64,000 nucleotides of DNA, from NCBI RefSeq assembly GCF_038561935.1, contig NZ_CP102770.1, positions 3,348,001-3,412,000 of the forward strand. The letters run 5' to 3'. The stretch comes from Myxococcus stipitatus. Lineage in GTDB: Bacteria; Myxococcota; Myxococcia; Myxococcales; Myxococcaceae. The notes under the pieces were generated by a model, which saw only the letters and a list, made by a program, of their open reading frames with translations, was not told where the DNA came from and ran no database searches. Both the position numbers and the translations under genes were made by a program. Shown one piece after another: positions 7,517-16,552 of the stretch (positions are counted from its first letter, which is position 1; each line of letters starts with the position of its first letter).

Positions 7517-10500
7517 TCACCCCCGCAACAGCTCCACCTGGAGCACGGTGTCCTTGGGGCGGTTTGTCCATTCCTGAAAGGATGTCTGGAAGGTCGCCAC
7601 CGCCTCGGACAGCGGGCTTCCGGGAGTCCAGGAGAGTGCTCCCGCGTCCTGGGTCTGTCGCGTGTCCAGTCCCATGAAGAGCGCTTGCGGACCCTGGAGC
7701 GGACGGACACTGAGTCGGCGATCTCCCTCCAGTCGGTACACCAGGGCGGTGAGATGTCCGAGGACCCAGCCCATCGCGGCCTCGTGGGCTTCGGGCGTAG
7801 GCGCGTCGACGGAGAGCCTCAGCCGGGCCGGAAGGTCGCGTGCGGCGTCGACCGGCTGGAACAGCGGCTCCCACGCGCGCGGTGAGCTCGAAGCCCTCGC
7901 TTCGGCCACGAGCTCCCGGGCGCGCGTCAGCTCATCGCGCACGGTGCGGAACGTGGACCGAGACACATTGCGCGCCGTGTTTCGCGGCGGCTCCGCGGGC
8001 GCGATGACGGGCATCAGGTCGCGCCTCCCATCCGGACGATACCGAGCCGTCTCCGAGGTCAGGGCCACGGGCTGGGGCCAGGGCCAGGTGGCGAACGTGT
8101 GGAAGAAGTGTGCGAGCAGCTCCGCGTCGGACTTCACGGCGTCCGGAGCCCCGCGTGTGCAGGCCCAGGCGGCGAGCACCGTCCAGGACAGCCCGCCCAG
8201 GTAGCCGAGCGCATGCGAGTAGATGCCCCGCGCCTTGGCCCAGCGCTTCACCGCGCGAAGCAGGTTCCGGAAGCGCTCGTGGGTGGCTTCGTCGGCGCCG
8301 AGCACATCGAGGACCCCTTGCGAGTCCGCGACGCCCAGCACGGAGCGAAGCCCCGAGGTGTCGAGCTGGGGGCCATGCTGCGCGAGCAACGTCAGGGGCT
8401 CACAGGGCGCCACCCCTTCCGGGCGGCTCGCATAGGACACATCGAAGCTCACGCCGCCGAGCGACAACTTCACCAGCGGAATCGCGGCATCGGCCACGAA
8501 CCGCGCGGAGCTCGCGGCCGCGGGAGCGGAGGTCGCGACCTCGCGCAGCAGGGCCTGGGCGAAGTCGTCTCGAGAGAGGCTCGATGGTCCGATGGCGACC
8601 GCGTCCACGTCGCTCCCCGCTTCGTCCGTGCCGAGCAGGTACGAGCCATAGGGATGCAAGGACGTCCCGACGCGCTCGCACAGTCCGCGCAGTTGCTCCA
8701 CGGCCGAGGCGCGAGCCTCCCGTGACGCAGGCGTGTTCGTACTGGCGAGGGCCGCGCGAAGGGTGCTGTCTCCCTTCGTCGACGCCGGGGGCTGCTGGCG
8801 TGCCGCACGGCCCAACGGGATTCGCCGGATGACCTCGAACGGTGTGTCGCCCTTGCGTCGGATGAGACACACGTCGCCGATGGGGAAGGACAGCGCGCGC
8901 CATGTCCGGGCCCACGTCGCGAGCGTCTGCTCGAGGTCCACGTCCTTCGAGCGCGGAAGCTGTCCGACGGAGAGGTGAGGCGAGAAGCCGCGCTCGGGAG
9001 AGGCACACTCGGGGACCACCGCCGCGAGCTTCGCGTGCAGGGCCGCCAAGGCACCCCGAGGCTCGTCATCGGGGCGAAGCCACGCCGTGGCGTTGGCGCG
9101 ATGCTCGAAGTGCCCGAACGTGGAGAGCGTCACCTCGAAGGGCTCGATGTCCCGGAGGGCCTCCTCGAAGAGCGCCGCGACGGTGTCGAAGTCCTCTTCC
9201 GGGAGGAACGGGTAGAGCAGGGTGACATGTGGCATCCACCGCTCGAACTTCGCGTCGTGCTTCTTTCGCAGGGCCTGGATGGGAGGCCACGCGCTCTCGG
9301 GGGGAATGAGCACCACGGCCGTCTGGTGGACGAGTCGCGCCGTGCCTCGGGCGGAATCCGTCTCCGCGACGGAGCCCCGACGCAGCACGCAGCGAATCCC
9401 GAAGTGGTCCGAGGCGAACAGCGGCTCACCCGACGGCCCGGGTCCACCAGGGAGGGGTGCTTCGCCGAAGAGCTCGATGGCCTGGGGCACCAGCCGGCCG
9501 GAGGCGGACTTCACGAGCACCCGGTCCAGCCGCTGAAGCCGACCCGACGTGGTCGTGAGGGCGGCCAGCGAGTTGAGCTGAGGGTTGTAGGTCTCTCCCA
9601 GCTCCATGGGCCGCAACATCGGCCAGGCGTCCACGAACCCGGCTCGAGCGAAGGACTCTGCCTCCGAGGACGACTCGCCCAGGTTGAAGTCTCCCGCCAG
9701 CACGAGGTCGGGGGGACGGCCTTCTTCCGAGGCTCCGAGCGCGAGCGCCCAGTCGAGAATCGCTTGCACCTGGACAGCCCGGGCCGCGGCTCCCGATGCA
9801 TCGCGGTTGCTCGTCAGGTGCGGCGTCGCCACCCACAGCGTTCCGTCCGCCACGCGCAGCTCACCCGCGATGAGGCGCTTGTCCCGGGAGAACACCCGCT
9901 GGACCAGCGAGGAGAAGGGAACTCGCGACAGGAGCACCTGTCCGTAGGTGGCCACGGTGCTCGCCTCGGGCCCATCGGACAGCCAGTAGTGTTCGCGAAC
10001 CCAGGGCTCGGCGAGCAGGGCACGCAGGAAGGGCGCGGTGACTTCCTGGAGCGCGATGACGTCCGCGTCCGTCTCACGGAGCAGGGCCAGCGCGGCGGGA
10101 ATCCGGCGGGCCGTGTCGAGCAGCTCCGCGTCATACAGGTCGAACAACACGTTGAACGTGACGACCGTGAGCTGCTCGCGCGCCGGAGGCTTCGTGCTCG
10201 GCGCCACGGCTGTCACCCACGCTTCGGCGTGTGCGTCGAAGCGGTGGGCGGGAAGGGAGGTGAAGGCCGCGGGAGCGCGGCGTGGCGCGGGGGCGGGCGG
10301 GTCCTCGGAGGGCGCGGGGTGACTGAGCCGGTCGATGCGCTCCTTGCGGTCCCACACCACCTCGCGCCCGCGCTTGAAGTACCAGACGCGGTGCCACGGA
10401 AGCTCCCCGTCGGGGACGAAGGCCTCGAAGGGCATCTCCTCCATCGTTTCGCCGTGCGCGTCGTAGCCAATCACAAACTCGCGAGCGTCCAGGCGCGGGT

Positions 10501-10555
10501 CCCACCGGATGCGGTGGTACACCTCGCGGCTCGTCGTGAAGCGTTCGTTGGACAT
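7517..10555 (-). CDS. Four-domain RNA-repair polyprotein: MJ1316/DUF504 + EEP phosphatase + 2H phosphoesterase + poly(A)-polymerase-like nucleotidyltransferase
   Basis: 1012 aa. (1) Residues 1-80 (YHRIRWDPRLDAREFVIGYD, MPFEAFVPDGELPWHRVWYF) match the DUF504/MJ1316 domain, proposed to recognise RNA cyclic-phosphate ends. (2) Residues 128-392 are an endonuclease/exonuclease/phosphatase domain with TFNVLFD (Asn135), ALQEV (Glu171), GDFNLGE (Asp289, Asn291) and SDHFGI (Asp383, His384). (3) Residues 405-580 are a 2H phosphoesterase with HVTLLYPF (His443) and HLSVGQLP (His527). (4) Residues 600-1012 are a poly(A)-polymerase-like nucleotidyltransferase with YGSYLLG and SDVDAVAIG (Asp649, Asp651). 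The order suggests one protein that recognises damaged RNA ends, opens 2',3'-cyclic phosphates, removes phosphates and adds nucleotides. Such fusions were described computationally in work on RNA-repair systems; the biochemistry here is inferred. Confidence 0.88.
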   Translation of the reverse strand: MSNERFTTSREVYHRIRWDPRLDAREFVIGYDAHGETMEEMPFEAFVPDGELPWHRVWYFKRGREVVWDRKERIDRLSHPAPSEDPPAPAPRRAPAAFTSLPAHRFDAHAEAWVTAVAPSTKPPAREQLTVVTFNVLFDLYDAELLDTARRIPAALALLRETDADVIALQEVTAPFLRALLAEPWVREHYWLSDGPEASTVATYGQVLLSRVPFSSLVQRVFSRDKRLIAGELRVADGTLWVATPHLTSNRDASGAAARAVQVQAILDWALALGASEEGRPPDLVLAGDFNLGESSSEAESFARAGFVDAWPMLRPMELGETYNPQLNSLAALTTTSGRLQRLDRVLVKSASGRLVPQAIELFGEAPLPGGPGPSGEPLFASDHFGIRCVLRRGSVAETDSARGTARLVHQTAVVLIPPESAWPPIQALRKKHDAKFERWMPHVTLLYPFLPEEDFDTVAALFEEALRDIEPFEVTLSTFGHFEHRANATAWLRPDDEPRGALAALHAKLAAVVPECASPERGFSPHLSVGQLPRSKDVDLEQTLATWARTWRALSFPIGDVCLIRRKGDTPFEVIRRIPLGRAARQQPPASTKGDSTLRAALASTNTPASREARASAVEQLRGLCERVGTSLHPYGSYLLGTDEAGSDVDAVAIGPSSLSRDDFAQALLREVATSAPAAASSARFVADAAIPLVKLSLGGVSFDVSYASRPEGVAPCEPLTLLAQHGPQLDTSGLRSVLGVADSQGVLDVLGADEATHERFRNLLRAVKRWAKARGIYSHALGYLGGLSWTVLAAWACTRGAPDAVKSDAELLAHFFHTFATWPWPQPVALTSETARYRPDGRRDLMPVIAPAEPPRNTARNVSRSTFRTVRDELTRARELVAEARASSSPRAWEPLFQPVDAARDLPARLRLSVDAPTPEAHEAAMGWVLGHLTALVYRLEGDRRLSVRPLQGPQALFMGLDTRQTQDAGALSWTPGSPLSEAVATFQTSFQEWTNRPKDTVLQVELLRG

Positions 10556-10686
10556 GGCGGCGACTCACGGATGAAGAGGGAAGGGAACCTCACGCCACAG
10601 CCCGCCCAGCGTCACCGGACGGGCCCATGCGCGGTGGGCGGCACACCTGACGCCGCGCCCTCCGGGCGGCTGACATTCTGCTCGCG

Positions 10687-12069
10687 TCAGGAAGGGCTGA
10701 CGCCCGCCACCAGGTAGAAGCGGAACTCCCCCGAGTTGACCCCGTAGGCCGCGTCCACGCCCACCAGCGGCAGGACGATGTTGCGCAAGTACAAGCGCAG
10801 CCCCGCGCCCAGGCCCTGGGCCAGCGTGGAGCCCTTCAGTCCGCTCTGGCTGTCTGGCAGGTAACCGCGCACCACGCGCCCGTTGACGTCCCGCAGGACA
10901 CCGTCGTCGGGCAGGTCCCTCCACGCCATCAACCCGGTGTCGGAGAAGCCCACGCCCCGGAAGGACAGCGAGCGGATGGTGAAGAGGGGGAAGTGATACT
11001 CGGCGGTGAAGGACAGGCGCGTGTCGCCTCGGAACTGTCGGTGGACGAAGCCGCGCAGCGAGTTGCCGCCGAGCACCAGCTCCTGATGGAAGGGCAGGTC
11101 CACGCCCGCCGAGGCCTCCGCGCGCAGCACCAGGTTGTGCTCGTCGAACAGCCGCAGGCCCTGGCGGTACAGCAACCCGTAGCGGCGGTAGCGGAAGTCG
11201 CTCCACACGCCGGGATTCGACACCTCGTACGACGCCTCCAGGTTGAGGCCCTCCATCACCGCGTGGAGGTTCTGCCGCGTGTCGATTCCCACCATCAACC
11301 GCAGCGAGGCATCGCGCTGCGCGGGGCCCAGCGAGAACGCGGGGGTGGTGACCTCCTCCTTGGGGTCCGGGGACTTCGCGTCGATGGTCATCAGCCGGTA
11401 CTTCACCGCCGCGCGCACGCGCTCGAAGAGCATCACCCCGAACTCCGTGGCGATGGACGCGGAGTTGAGCCGCGTGCGGCGCACCACCTCCGGGTCCTCC
11501 TGCCCCGCGCCGGGGTCGTACTCGTCCACGCGGTCGCTGCGCAGCTGCCCCTCCACGCTCAGCCGGAGCTGCGGCTGACCGAAGAGGTTCGGGTCCAGAT
11601 AGCCCGCGAACACGCCGCTCTCCGCCGTGCTCACCTGCACCGCGGTGCCGAACTTCTTGGACCGGCCCCAGAGGTTGTTCTCCGCATACAGCAGGCCGCC
11701 GCCCACGTTCGCGGAGGACAGCGCGAAGGTGGGCGCCACCACCCACGACGCCTTGTCCTCCACTTCGAGGACGAGGCGCACGCGGTTGGGGCCCGTGGGC
11801 TCGGTGCGCACCTTCACTTCCTGGAAGAGGCCGGTGGCCAGCAGGCGGCGCTCCACCTTGTCCAGCTCCTCGAAGGTGAGCTCGTCTCCCGGGTCGATGC
11901 GGGAGTACGCCTGCACCGTTGCCGGGAGCGTCTTCTCCGGGCCTCGCACCACCACTTCATCCACGACGGTGCCGGGAGCCTGTGCCGCCGCTCGCCCCGC
12001 CAGCAGGGTGAGGGCCAGGCTCGCGCACCACTTCGCCATCCGTCCGCGCATGTCTCTTCGCACTTCCAT
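10687..12069 (-). CDS. Omp85-superfamily outer-membrane protein (BamA/TamA-like, one short POTRA)
   Basis: 460 aa from ATG 12069; an in-frame ATG at 12051 (MRGRMAKW) fits an AAGAGA upstream sequence and may be the real start. A signal peptide ends near GRAAAQA. Residues about 35-108 form one POTRA-like domain (VDEVVVRG, LTFEELDKVERRLLATGLFQEVKV, RVRLVLEVED). The rest is an outer-membrane beta-barrel with alternating amphipathic strands, including the Omp85 L6 signature in NSLRGFVHRQFRGD and a membrane-facing end YLVAGVSPS. BamA has five POTRAs, so this is a small accessory member that probably inserts or secretes a specific substrate. It is divergent from the SulP transporter, and no partner gene is adjacent. 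Confidence 0.88.
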   Translation of the reverse strand: MEVRRDMRGRMAKWCASLALTLLAGRAAAQAPGTVVDEVVVRGPEKTLPATVQAYSRIDPGDELTFEELDKVERRLLATGLFQEVKVRTEPTGPNRVRLVLEVEDKASWVVAPTFALSSANVGGGLLYAENNLWGRSKKFGTAVQVSTAESGVFAGYLDPNLFGQPQLRLSVEGQLRSDRVDEYDPGAGQEDPEVVRRTRLNSASIATEFGVMLFERVRAAVKYRLMTIDAKSPDPKEEVTTPAFSLGPAQRDASLRLMVGIDTRQNLHAVMEGLNLEASYEVSNPGVWSDFRYRRYGLLYRQGLRLFDEHNLVLRAEASAGVDLPFHQELVLGGNSLRGFVHRQFRGDTRLSFTAEYHFPLFTIRSLSFRGVGFSDTGLMAWRDLPDDGVLRDVNGRVVRGYLPDSQSGLKGSTLAQGLGAGLRLYLRNIVLPLVGVDAAYGVNSGEFRFYLVAGVSPS

Positions 12070-12164
12070 GACCAGGCTGGAGCCCCCGGCCAGGGCTCAC
12101 GGAGACGCACCCTACCTTCCCAGGGCGCCGGGGGGCAGCGCCGGACGAAGGACTCTTCGCCGGG

Positions 12165-12197
12165 CCCCCTGTCTCCCCCCGCTCGGAGGACAGGGGG
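12165..12197. repeat. Strong inverted repeat in the Omp85/SulP divergent intergenic region
   Basis: CCCCCTGTCTCC pairs with GGAGGACAGGGGG (one bulged G) around an eight-base loop. Both neighbouring genes are transcribed away from it, so it is not a terminator for either; it could be an operator or a 5'-UTR hairpin of one of them. Confidence 0.45.
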
Positions 12198-12286
12198 AAC
12201 GGAGGCGCGGGGGCCTTCTTCGGGACCATTGCCCGCGAAGTGTGGGCTCACCAACGTTCCGTGACACGACGGCTGGAGAGTGATGC

Positions 12287-14167
12287 ATGGCGGAGCCCTC
12301 CTCGCAGCGGAGCAGCACGCACGCCCTTCCGGGGAGCCGCTTCCTCCCCTTCTTGTCCTGGCTCCCTCAGTGGCGCCCCAGCTCGCTCAAGCGAGACCTC
12401 GTGGCCGCCCTCACCGTGACGGCCCTCCAGATTCCGGAGGCCATGGCCTACTCGGAGCTTGCGGGGGTCCCTCCGCAGGCGGCGTTCTACGCGGGCCCCG
12501 TGGCCCTGGTGCTCTACGCCCTGTTCGGCTCCTCGCGGCAGCTCGTCGTCGCCATCTCCGCGACCGTGGCCGTGCTCTCCGCGTCGACGGTGGCGGGCCT
12601 CGCGCCCGCGGGCAGCGCGCGCTTCATCGCGCTCACGGCCGCGCTCGCGATGCTCGCGGGCGTCATCTCCATCCTCGCCGGAGTGCTCAAGCTCGGGCGC
12701 ATCGCGCAGTTCTTCTCTGAATCGGTGCTGACGGGCTTCGTCTTCGGGCTCGCGCTCGTCATCGCCATCAAGCAGGCCCCCAAGCTGCTCGGCCTCGAAG
12801 CCGGGAGCGGCAACTTCTTCGAGCGACTGTGGCACCTGGTGAGCCACCTCTCCCAGACGCAGCCGCTCACGCTGGTCGTCGGCGGCGTGAGCCTCGGCAT
12901 CCTGCTGGTCCTGGGGAGATGGGTGCCGCGGCTGCCCGCGTCCCTCGTCGTACTCATCCTGGGGACGGCGGGCGTCGGGCTGCTGGGGCTCCAGAGTCAC
13001 GGCGTGAAGGTGGTGGGCAACATCCCCTCGGGGCTCTCGGGGCCGGCGATACCCGACGTCGGCCTGGGGGACCTGCTGAAGCTGCTGCCGGGCGCTTGTG
13101 GCATCGCGCTGGTGGCCTTCGCGGAGGCCATCGGTCCCGCACGAGTCCTGGCGACGAAGCACCGCTATGAAGTGGATGCGAACCAGGAGCTCATCGGCCT
13201 GGGCGCCGCCAACCTGGGCGCGGGCCTCTTCCGAGGTCTCTCTGTCGGGTGCAGCCTGTCGAAGTCGGGCGCCAACGACGCCGCGGGAGCCCGGACCCAG
13301 ATGCCCGGCCTGCTCGCCGCGGGCCTGCTCGCGCTGGTGGCGCTCTTCTTCACGCCGCTGTTCCGCACGCTGCCGGAGGCCACGCTCGCCGCCATCGTGG
13401 TCATGGCCACCGTCGGCATGATGGACGTGAAGGAGATGCGCCGCCTGTTCAAGCTGCGCCGCACGGACTTCCTGCTGGCCGCTGGCGCGATGCTGAGCGT
13501 GCTGGTGCTCGAGGTCCTCCCCGGCTTGCTCGTCTCGGTGGGCCTCTCCGTGGCCTTCCTCGTGTGGCGGGCGAGCCAGCCCCGCCTGTCGGAGCTGGGC
13601 CGCACGCCGGGCACCCTGGACTTCACCGACGTGCGCCGCACGCCCACGCCCGTGACGCTCCCCGGGCTGATGGTGCTCCGTCCCAACGAGGGCATCTTCT
13701 TCGCCAACGCCACGTCGCTGCGGGACGCCGTCATCCATCAGGTCGATGGCGCGAAGTCTCCGGTCCACGCGGTGCTGTTGGATCTGGAGGTGACGTCGGA
13801 CCTGGACGTCCCGGGCGCGGACATGCTCGCCGAGCTCAAGGAGTCACTCGCGCATCGCGGTGTCACATTGATGCTCTCACGCGTGCTCGCGCAGACCCAG
13901 TCGCTCCTGGACCGCACGGGTGTCACCAGGAAGCTCGGCGCGGACAACATCCATCCGCAGACATTGAATGGTGTCATCGAGTATCTCGCCCACCGCACCC
14001 ATCATTCGCGGGGGGAGTGGGGGCTCATCCGGGATGGCCTCCATCGCCTGAGCGAGCTCGTGGAGGAGGCTCACACGGCGGCCGAGGACACGGACGAGCG
14101 CCGTCGGCTGGAGCGGCTGCGCGGCACCCTGGCGCGGCTCGAGGAGGACGAGCACCGCCCGCACTGA
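12287..14167 (+). CDS. SulP-family (SLC26) anion transporter with C-terminal STAS domain
   Basis: 626 aa inner-membrane protein. The N-terminal 430 residues hold about 12-14 hydrophobic segments with SulP features, including DLVAALTVTALQIPEAMAYSELAGVPP and the conserved core QELIGLGAANLGAGLFRG and GCSLSKSGAN. Residues 460-570 are a STAS domain (VLRPNEGIFFANA, VHAVLLDLEVTSDLDVPGADML), and a charged tail follows. The ATG at 12287 has GGAGAG upstream. Family members carry sulfate, bicarbonate, chloride or dicarboxylates. Sulfate is plausible because a sulfate-assimilation operon lies 17 kb away, but proximity does not establish it. Confidence 0.93.
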   Translation: MAEPSSQRSSTHALPGSRFLPFLSWLPQWRPSSLKRDLVAALTVTALQIPEAMAYSELAGVPPQAAFYAGPVALVLYALFGSSRQLVVAISATVAVLSASTVAGLAPAGSARFIALTAALAMLAGVISILAGVLKLGRIAQFFSESVLTGFVFGLALVIAIKQAPKLLGLEAGSGNFFERLWHLVSHLSQTQPLTLVVGGVSLGILLVLGRWVPRLPASLVVLILGTAGVGLLGLQSHGVKVVGNIPSGLSGPAIPDVGLGDLLKLLPGACGIALVAFAEAIGPARVLATKHRYEVDANQELIGLGAANLGAGLFRGLSVGCSLSKSGANDAAGARTQMPGLLAAGLLALVALFFTPLFRTLPEATLAAIVVMATVGMMDVKEMRRLFKLRRTDFLLAAGAMLSVLVLEVLPGLLVSVGLSVAFLVWRASQPRLSELGRTPGTLDFTDVRRTPTPVTLPGLMVLRPNEGIFFANATSLRDAVIHQVDGAKSPVHAVLLDLEVTSDLDVPGADMLAELKESLAHRGVTLMLSRVLAQTQSLLDRTGVTRKLGADNIHPQTLNGVIEYLAHRTHHSRGEWGLIRDGLHRLSELVEEAHTAAEDTDERRRLERLRGTLARLEEDEHRPH

Positions 14168-14236
14168 CCACAAGGCCCGGGACTTCTGGTATGCCTTCGT
14201 GAAGAAGGCCCCGGCCGGTTCCGGGGGACCGTTCTC

Positions 14237-14968
14237 ATGCCTGGTCTCTTTCGTCTGCTCCGGCGTCGGCGCCTGCTTCGCCGGCCCTTCCCATCCGAGT
14301 GGCTCGGCCATCTCGACGCGCGCGTCCCGTTCTTCGCCACGCTGTCGCCCGCGCTGCGACAGACCTTCCTCGACAAGCTGAAGGTCTTCGCCTGGGAGAA
14401 GGAGTTCATCGGGGCGGGTGGGCTTGAAATCACCGACGAGATTCGCGTGGTGGTGTCCGCGACCGCGGTGCAGCTCGTGGTGCACCTGGACCTGGCCTAT
14501 TACGACCGGCTGCGGGAGATCATCGTCTACCCGGACGCCTTCCTGCTGCCGGACCGCACGGGCGTGGTGCTGGGCGAGGCGAAGAACTGGGGCAGCGTCA
14601 TCCTCTCCTGGGCGGCGGTGCTCTCGGGGCTGAGCAATCCCACGGACGGACACGACACCGCCACGCACGAGTTCGCGCATGTCCTGGACCGGGCGGACGG
14701 GGCCTTCGACGGAACTCCCAAGCTGCGCAGCTATTCGCACTACCGGGCCTGGGCCTCGGTGATGAGCGAGCACTTCCACGGGCTCCAGTCGGGCCGGGCC
14801 GTGGAGCGCCGGGTGCTGGATGACTACGGGGCCGTCAACGAGGCGGAGTTCTTCGCGGTGGCCTCCGAGTCCTTCTTCGAACGGCCGGCTCGGATGCGCG
14901 AGAAGACCCCTGATTTGTATGAGGAACTGAAGCGTTTCTACGGCTGGGACCCCGCTTCGGGCACTTGA
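14237..14968 (+). CDS. mtfA: MtfA-like zinc metallopeptidase (M90 family)
   Basis: 243 aa from ATG 14237, preceded by GGGGGA. The basic N-terminus [17 protein letters not shown] leads into the MtfA fold: [38 protein letters not shown], and the zinc motif [19 protein letters not shown] (HExxH type), with [20 protein letters not shown] supplying the downstream acidic zinc ligand. E. coli MtfA binds the Mlc repressor and has aminopeptidase activity; no Mlc homologue is visible here. It follows the SulP gene by 69 bases and may be cotranscribed. Confidence 0.9.
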   Translation: MPGLFRLLRRRRLLRRPFPSEWLGHLDARVPFFATLSPALRQTFLDKLKVFAWEKEFIGAGGLEITDEIRVVVSATAVQLVVHLDLAYYDRLREIIVYPDAFLLPDRTGVVLGEAKNWGSVILSWAAVLSGLSNPTDGHDTATHEFAHVLDRADGAFDGTPKLRSYSHYRAWASVMSEHFHGLQSGRAVERRVLDDYGAVNEAEFFAVASESFFERPARMREKTPDLYEELKRFYGWDPASGT

Positions 14969-15035
14969 GCCCGAGCATCGCGCCCCGCGCTGTGGTACGG
15001 GCCGTATCCAGCAGCCTCCTGAGGAGAGCCCCTGC

Positions 15036-15986
15036 ATGACCGTGTCCGTTGCGCCCTCGGTGTCCATGTTCGTCGAGTTGGAGCGCGAGGCCTGGCGCGC
15101 GCTTCGGGCCTCCACGCCGATGACACTCACGGCGGAGGACCTCGACGGCCTGCGAGGGTTGGGCGAGCAGATGGACCTGAACGAAGTGGCGGATGTGTAT
15201 CTGCCGCTGTCTCGGTTGCTCAACCTCCAGGTCGCCGCCGCGCAGCGGCTGTGGGCCGAGCAGCAGGCCTTCCTCGGCGGCAGCGCCCGCAAGGTGCCCT
15301 TCATCATCGCCATCGCCGGCAGCGTCGCGGTGGGCAAGAGCACCACGGCGCGCATCCTCCAGGCGCTGCTCGCGCGGTGGCCGGACCACCCTCGCGTGGA
15401 GCTGGTCACCACGGATGGCTTCCTCTTCCCCAACGGCGTCCTCACCGAGCGCGGCCTGATGAAGCGCAAGGGGTTCCCGGAGAGCTATGACCGGCGCGCG
15501 CTGGTGCGGATGCTCGCGGAGCTGAAGGCGGGGCGCGCCGAAGTCACCGCGCCCGTCTATTCACACCTCGTCTACGACGTGGTGCCCGACGAGGCGAAGG
15601 TCATCCGCCAGCCCGACATCCTCATCCTGGAAGGGCTCAACGTCCTCCAGTCCGGAGCCACCGGGCAGCGGATTCCGCACACGTTCCTGTCGGACTTCTT
15701 CGACTTCTCCATCTACGTGGACGCGACGGAGCAGGACATCCGCCGCTGGTATGTGGATAGGTTCCTCCGGCTCCAGCAGACGGCGTTCCGCGACGAGCGC
15801 AGCTACTTCCGCCGCTTCTCCGAACTGACTCACGAGCAGGCGGTGGCCATGGCCGAGTCCGTGTGGAATGAAATCAACGGCCCCAACCTGGCGCAGAACA
15901 TCGCGCCGACGCGCTCCCGGGCCCGGCTCATCCTGCTCAAGGGGCCGGACCACAAGGTGAAGCGCGTGCGGCTGCGCAAGCTGTAG
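15036..15986 (+). CDS. coaA: Type I pantothenate kinase
   Basis: 316 aa, the usual length of prokaryotic type I PanK. It phosphorylates pantothenate, the first step of coenzyme A synthesis, in the cytosol. The Walker A loop is [12 protein letters not shown], followed by [38 protein letters not shown], and [13 protein letters not shown], all family hallmarks; the C-terminal [13 protein letters not shown] is also typical. The start has GAGGAG nine bases upstream. It converges with the GNAT gene at a spacing of three bases. Confidence 0.96.
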   Translation: MTVSVAPSVSMFVELEREAWRALRASTPMTLTAEDLDGLRGLGEQMDLNEVADVYLPLSRLLNLQVAAAQRLWAEQQAFLGGSARKVPFIIAIAGSVAVGKSTTARILQALLARWPDHPRVELVTTDGFLFPNGVLTERGLMKRKGFPESYDRRALVRMLAELKAGRAEVTAPVYSHLVYDVVPDEAKVIRQPDILILEGLNVLQSGATGQRIPHTFLSDFFDFSIYVDATEQDIRRWYVDRFLRLQQTAFRDERSYFRRFSELTHEQAVAMAESVWNEINGPNLAQNIAPTRSRARLILLKGPDHKVKRVRLRKL

Positions 15987-15989
15987 CGC

Positions 15990-16457
15990 TCAGCCTCGGG
16001 CGCGGCGGAGCATCTCGATGTGGGGGATGCCGTCCTCGTCGTAGACGCCGCCCTGGGTGACGAAGCCCAGGCTCTCGTAGAAGGAGATGAGGTACTCCTG
16101 CGCGGAGATGCGGATGTCCGCGCGAGGGTAGAGGGCCTCGAGCCGGGCGAGCCCCCGCTCGGTGAGCTCGCGCCCCAGCCCCCGTCCTCGCGCGCGGGGA
16201 GACGTCACCACGCGGCCCAGGCTGGCTTCGTCGGGGTGTTTCACGCCGGGCGGGAGGATGCGCAGGTACGCGGCCAGGAAGGGCCCGGAGCCCGCGTCCT
16301 CGAGCCCGAGGAGGTGGAGGGACCTGGCGTCCAGCCCATCCGCGTCCAGGTAGAGCGAGCGCTGCTCCACGACGAAGACCTCCTGTCGGAGGGCGAGCAG
16401 TGCATAAAGCTCGTCCAACGTCAGCTCCGGGAACGCCTTCCATTGCCAGCTCAGCAT
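15990..16457 (-). CDS. GNAT acetyltransferase, ElaA family
   Basis: 155 aa. ElaA proteins begin with a W-x-K-x-F element followed by ELTLDELYALLALRQEVFVVEQ, which is exactly how this one starts (MLSWQWKAF) from ATG 16457; an upstream in-frame extension to 16532 is rejected. The acetyl-CoA loop is seen in SPRARGRGLGRELTERGLARL, and AQEYLISFYESLGFVTQGGVYDEDGIPHIEMLR completes the fold. The substrate of ElaA is unknown. It is divergent from a sirtuin gene only 95 bases away. Confidence 0.9.
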   Translation of the reverse strand: MLSWQWKAFPELTLDELYALLALRQEVFVVEQRSLYLDADGLDARSLHLLGLEDAGSGPFLAAYLRILPPGVKHPDEASLGRVVTSPRARGRGLGRELTERGLARLEALYPRADIRISAQEYLISFYESLGFVTQGGVYDEDGIPHIEMLRRARG

Positions 16458-16552
16458 GGAGGGGCGTTTATCACGGCGCCCCGCTGCCTGGCTGTCCACG
16501 GGTGGGCGCTCTTGGGGCGGGCCGCTGGGCAATGCGGGGAAGAGGCCATTAT

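Noticed and set aside
8975..10717. 580-codon + strand frame opposite the RNA-repair protein
   Set aside because: Antisense shadow of a gene with all four domains recognisable on the other strand.
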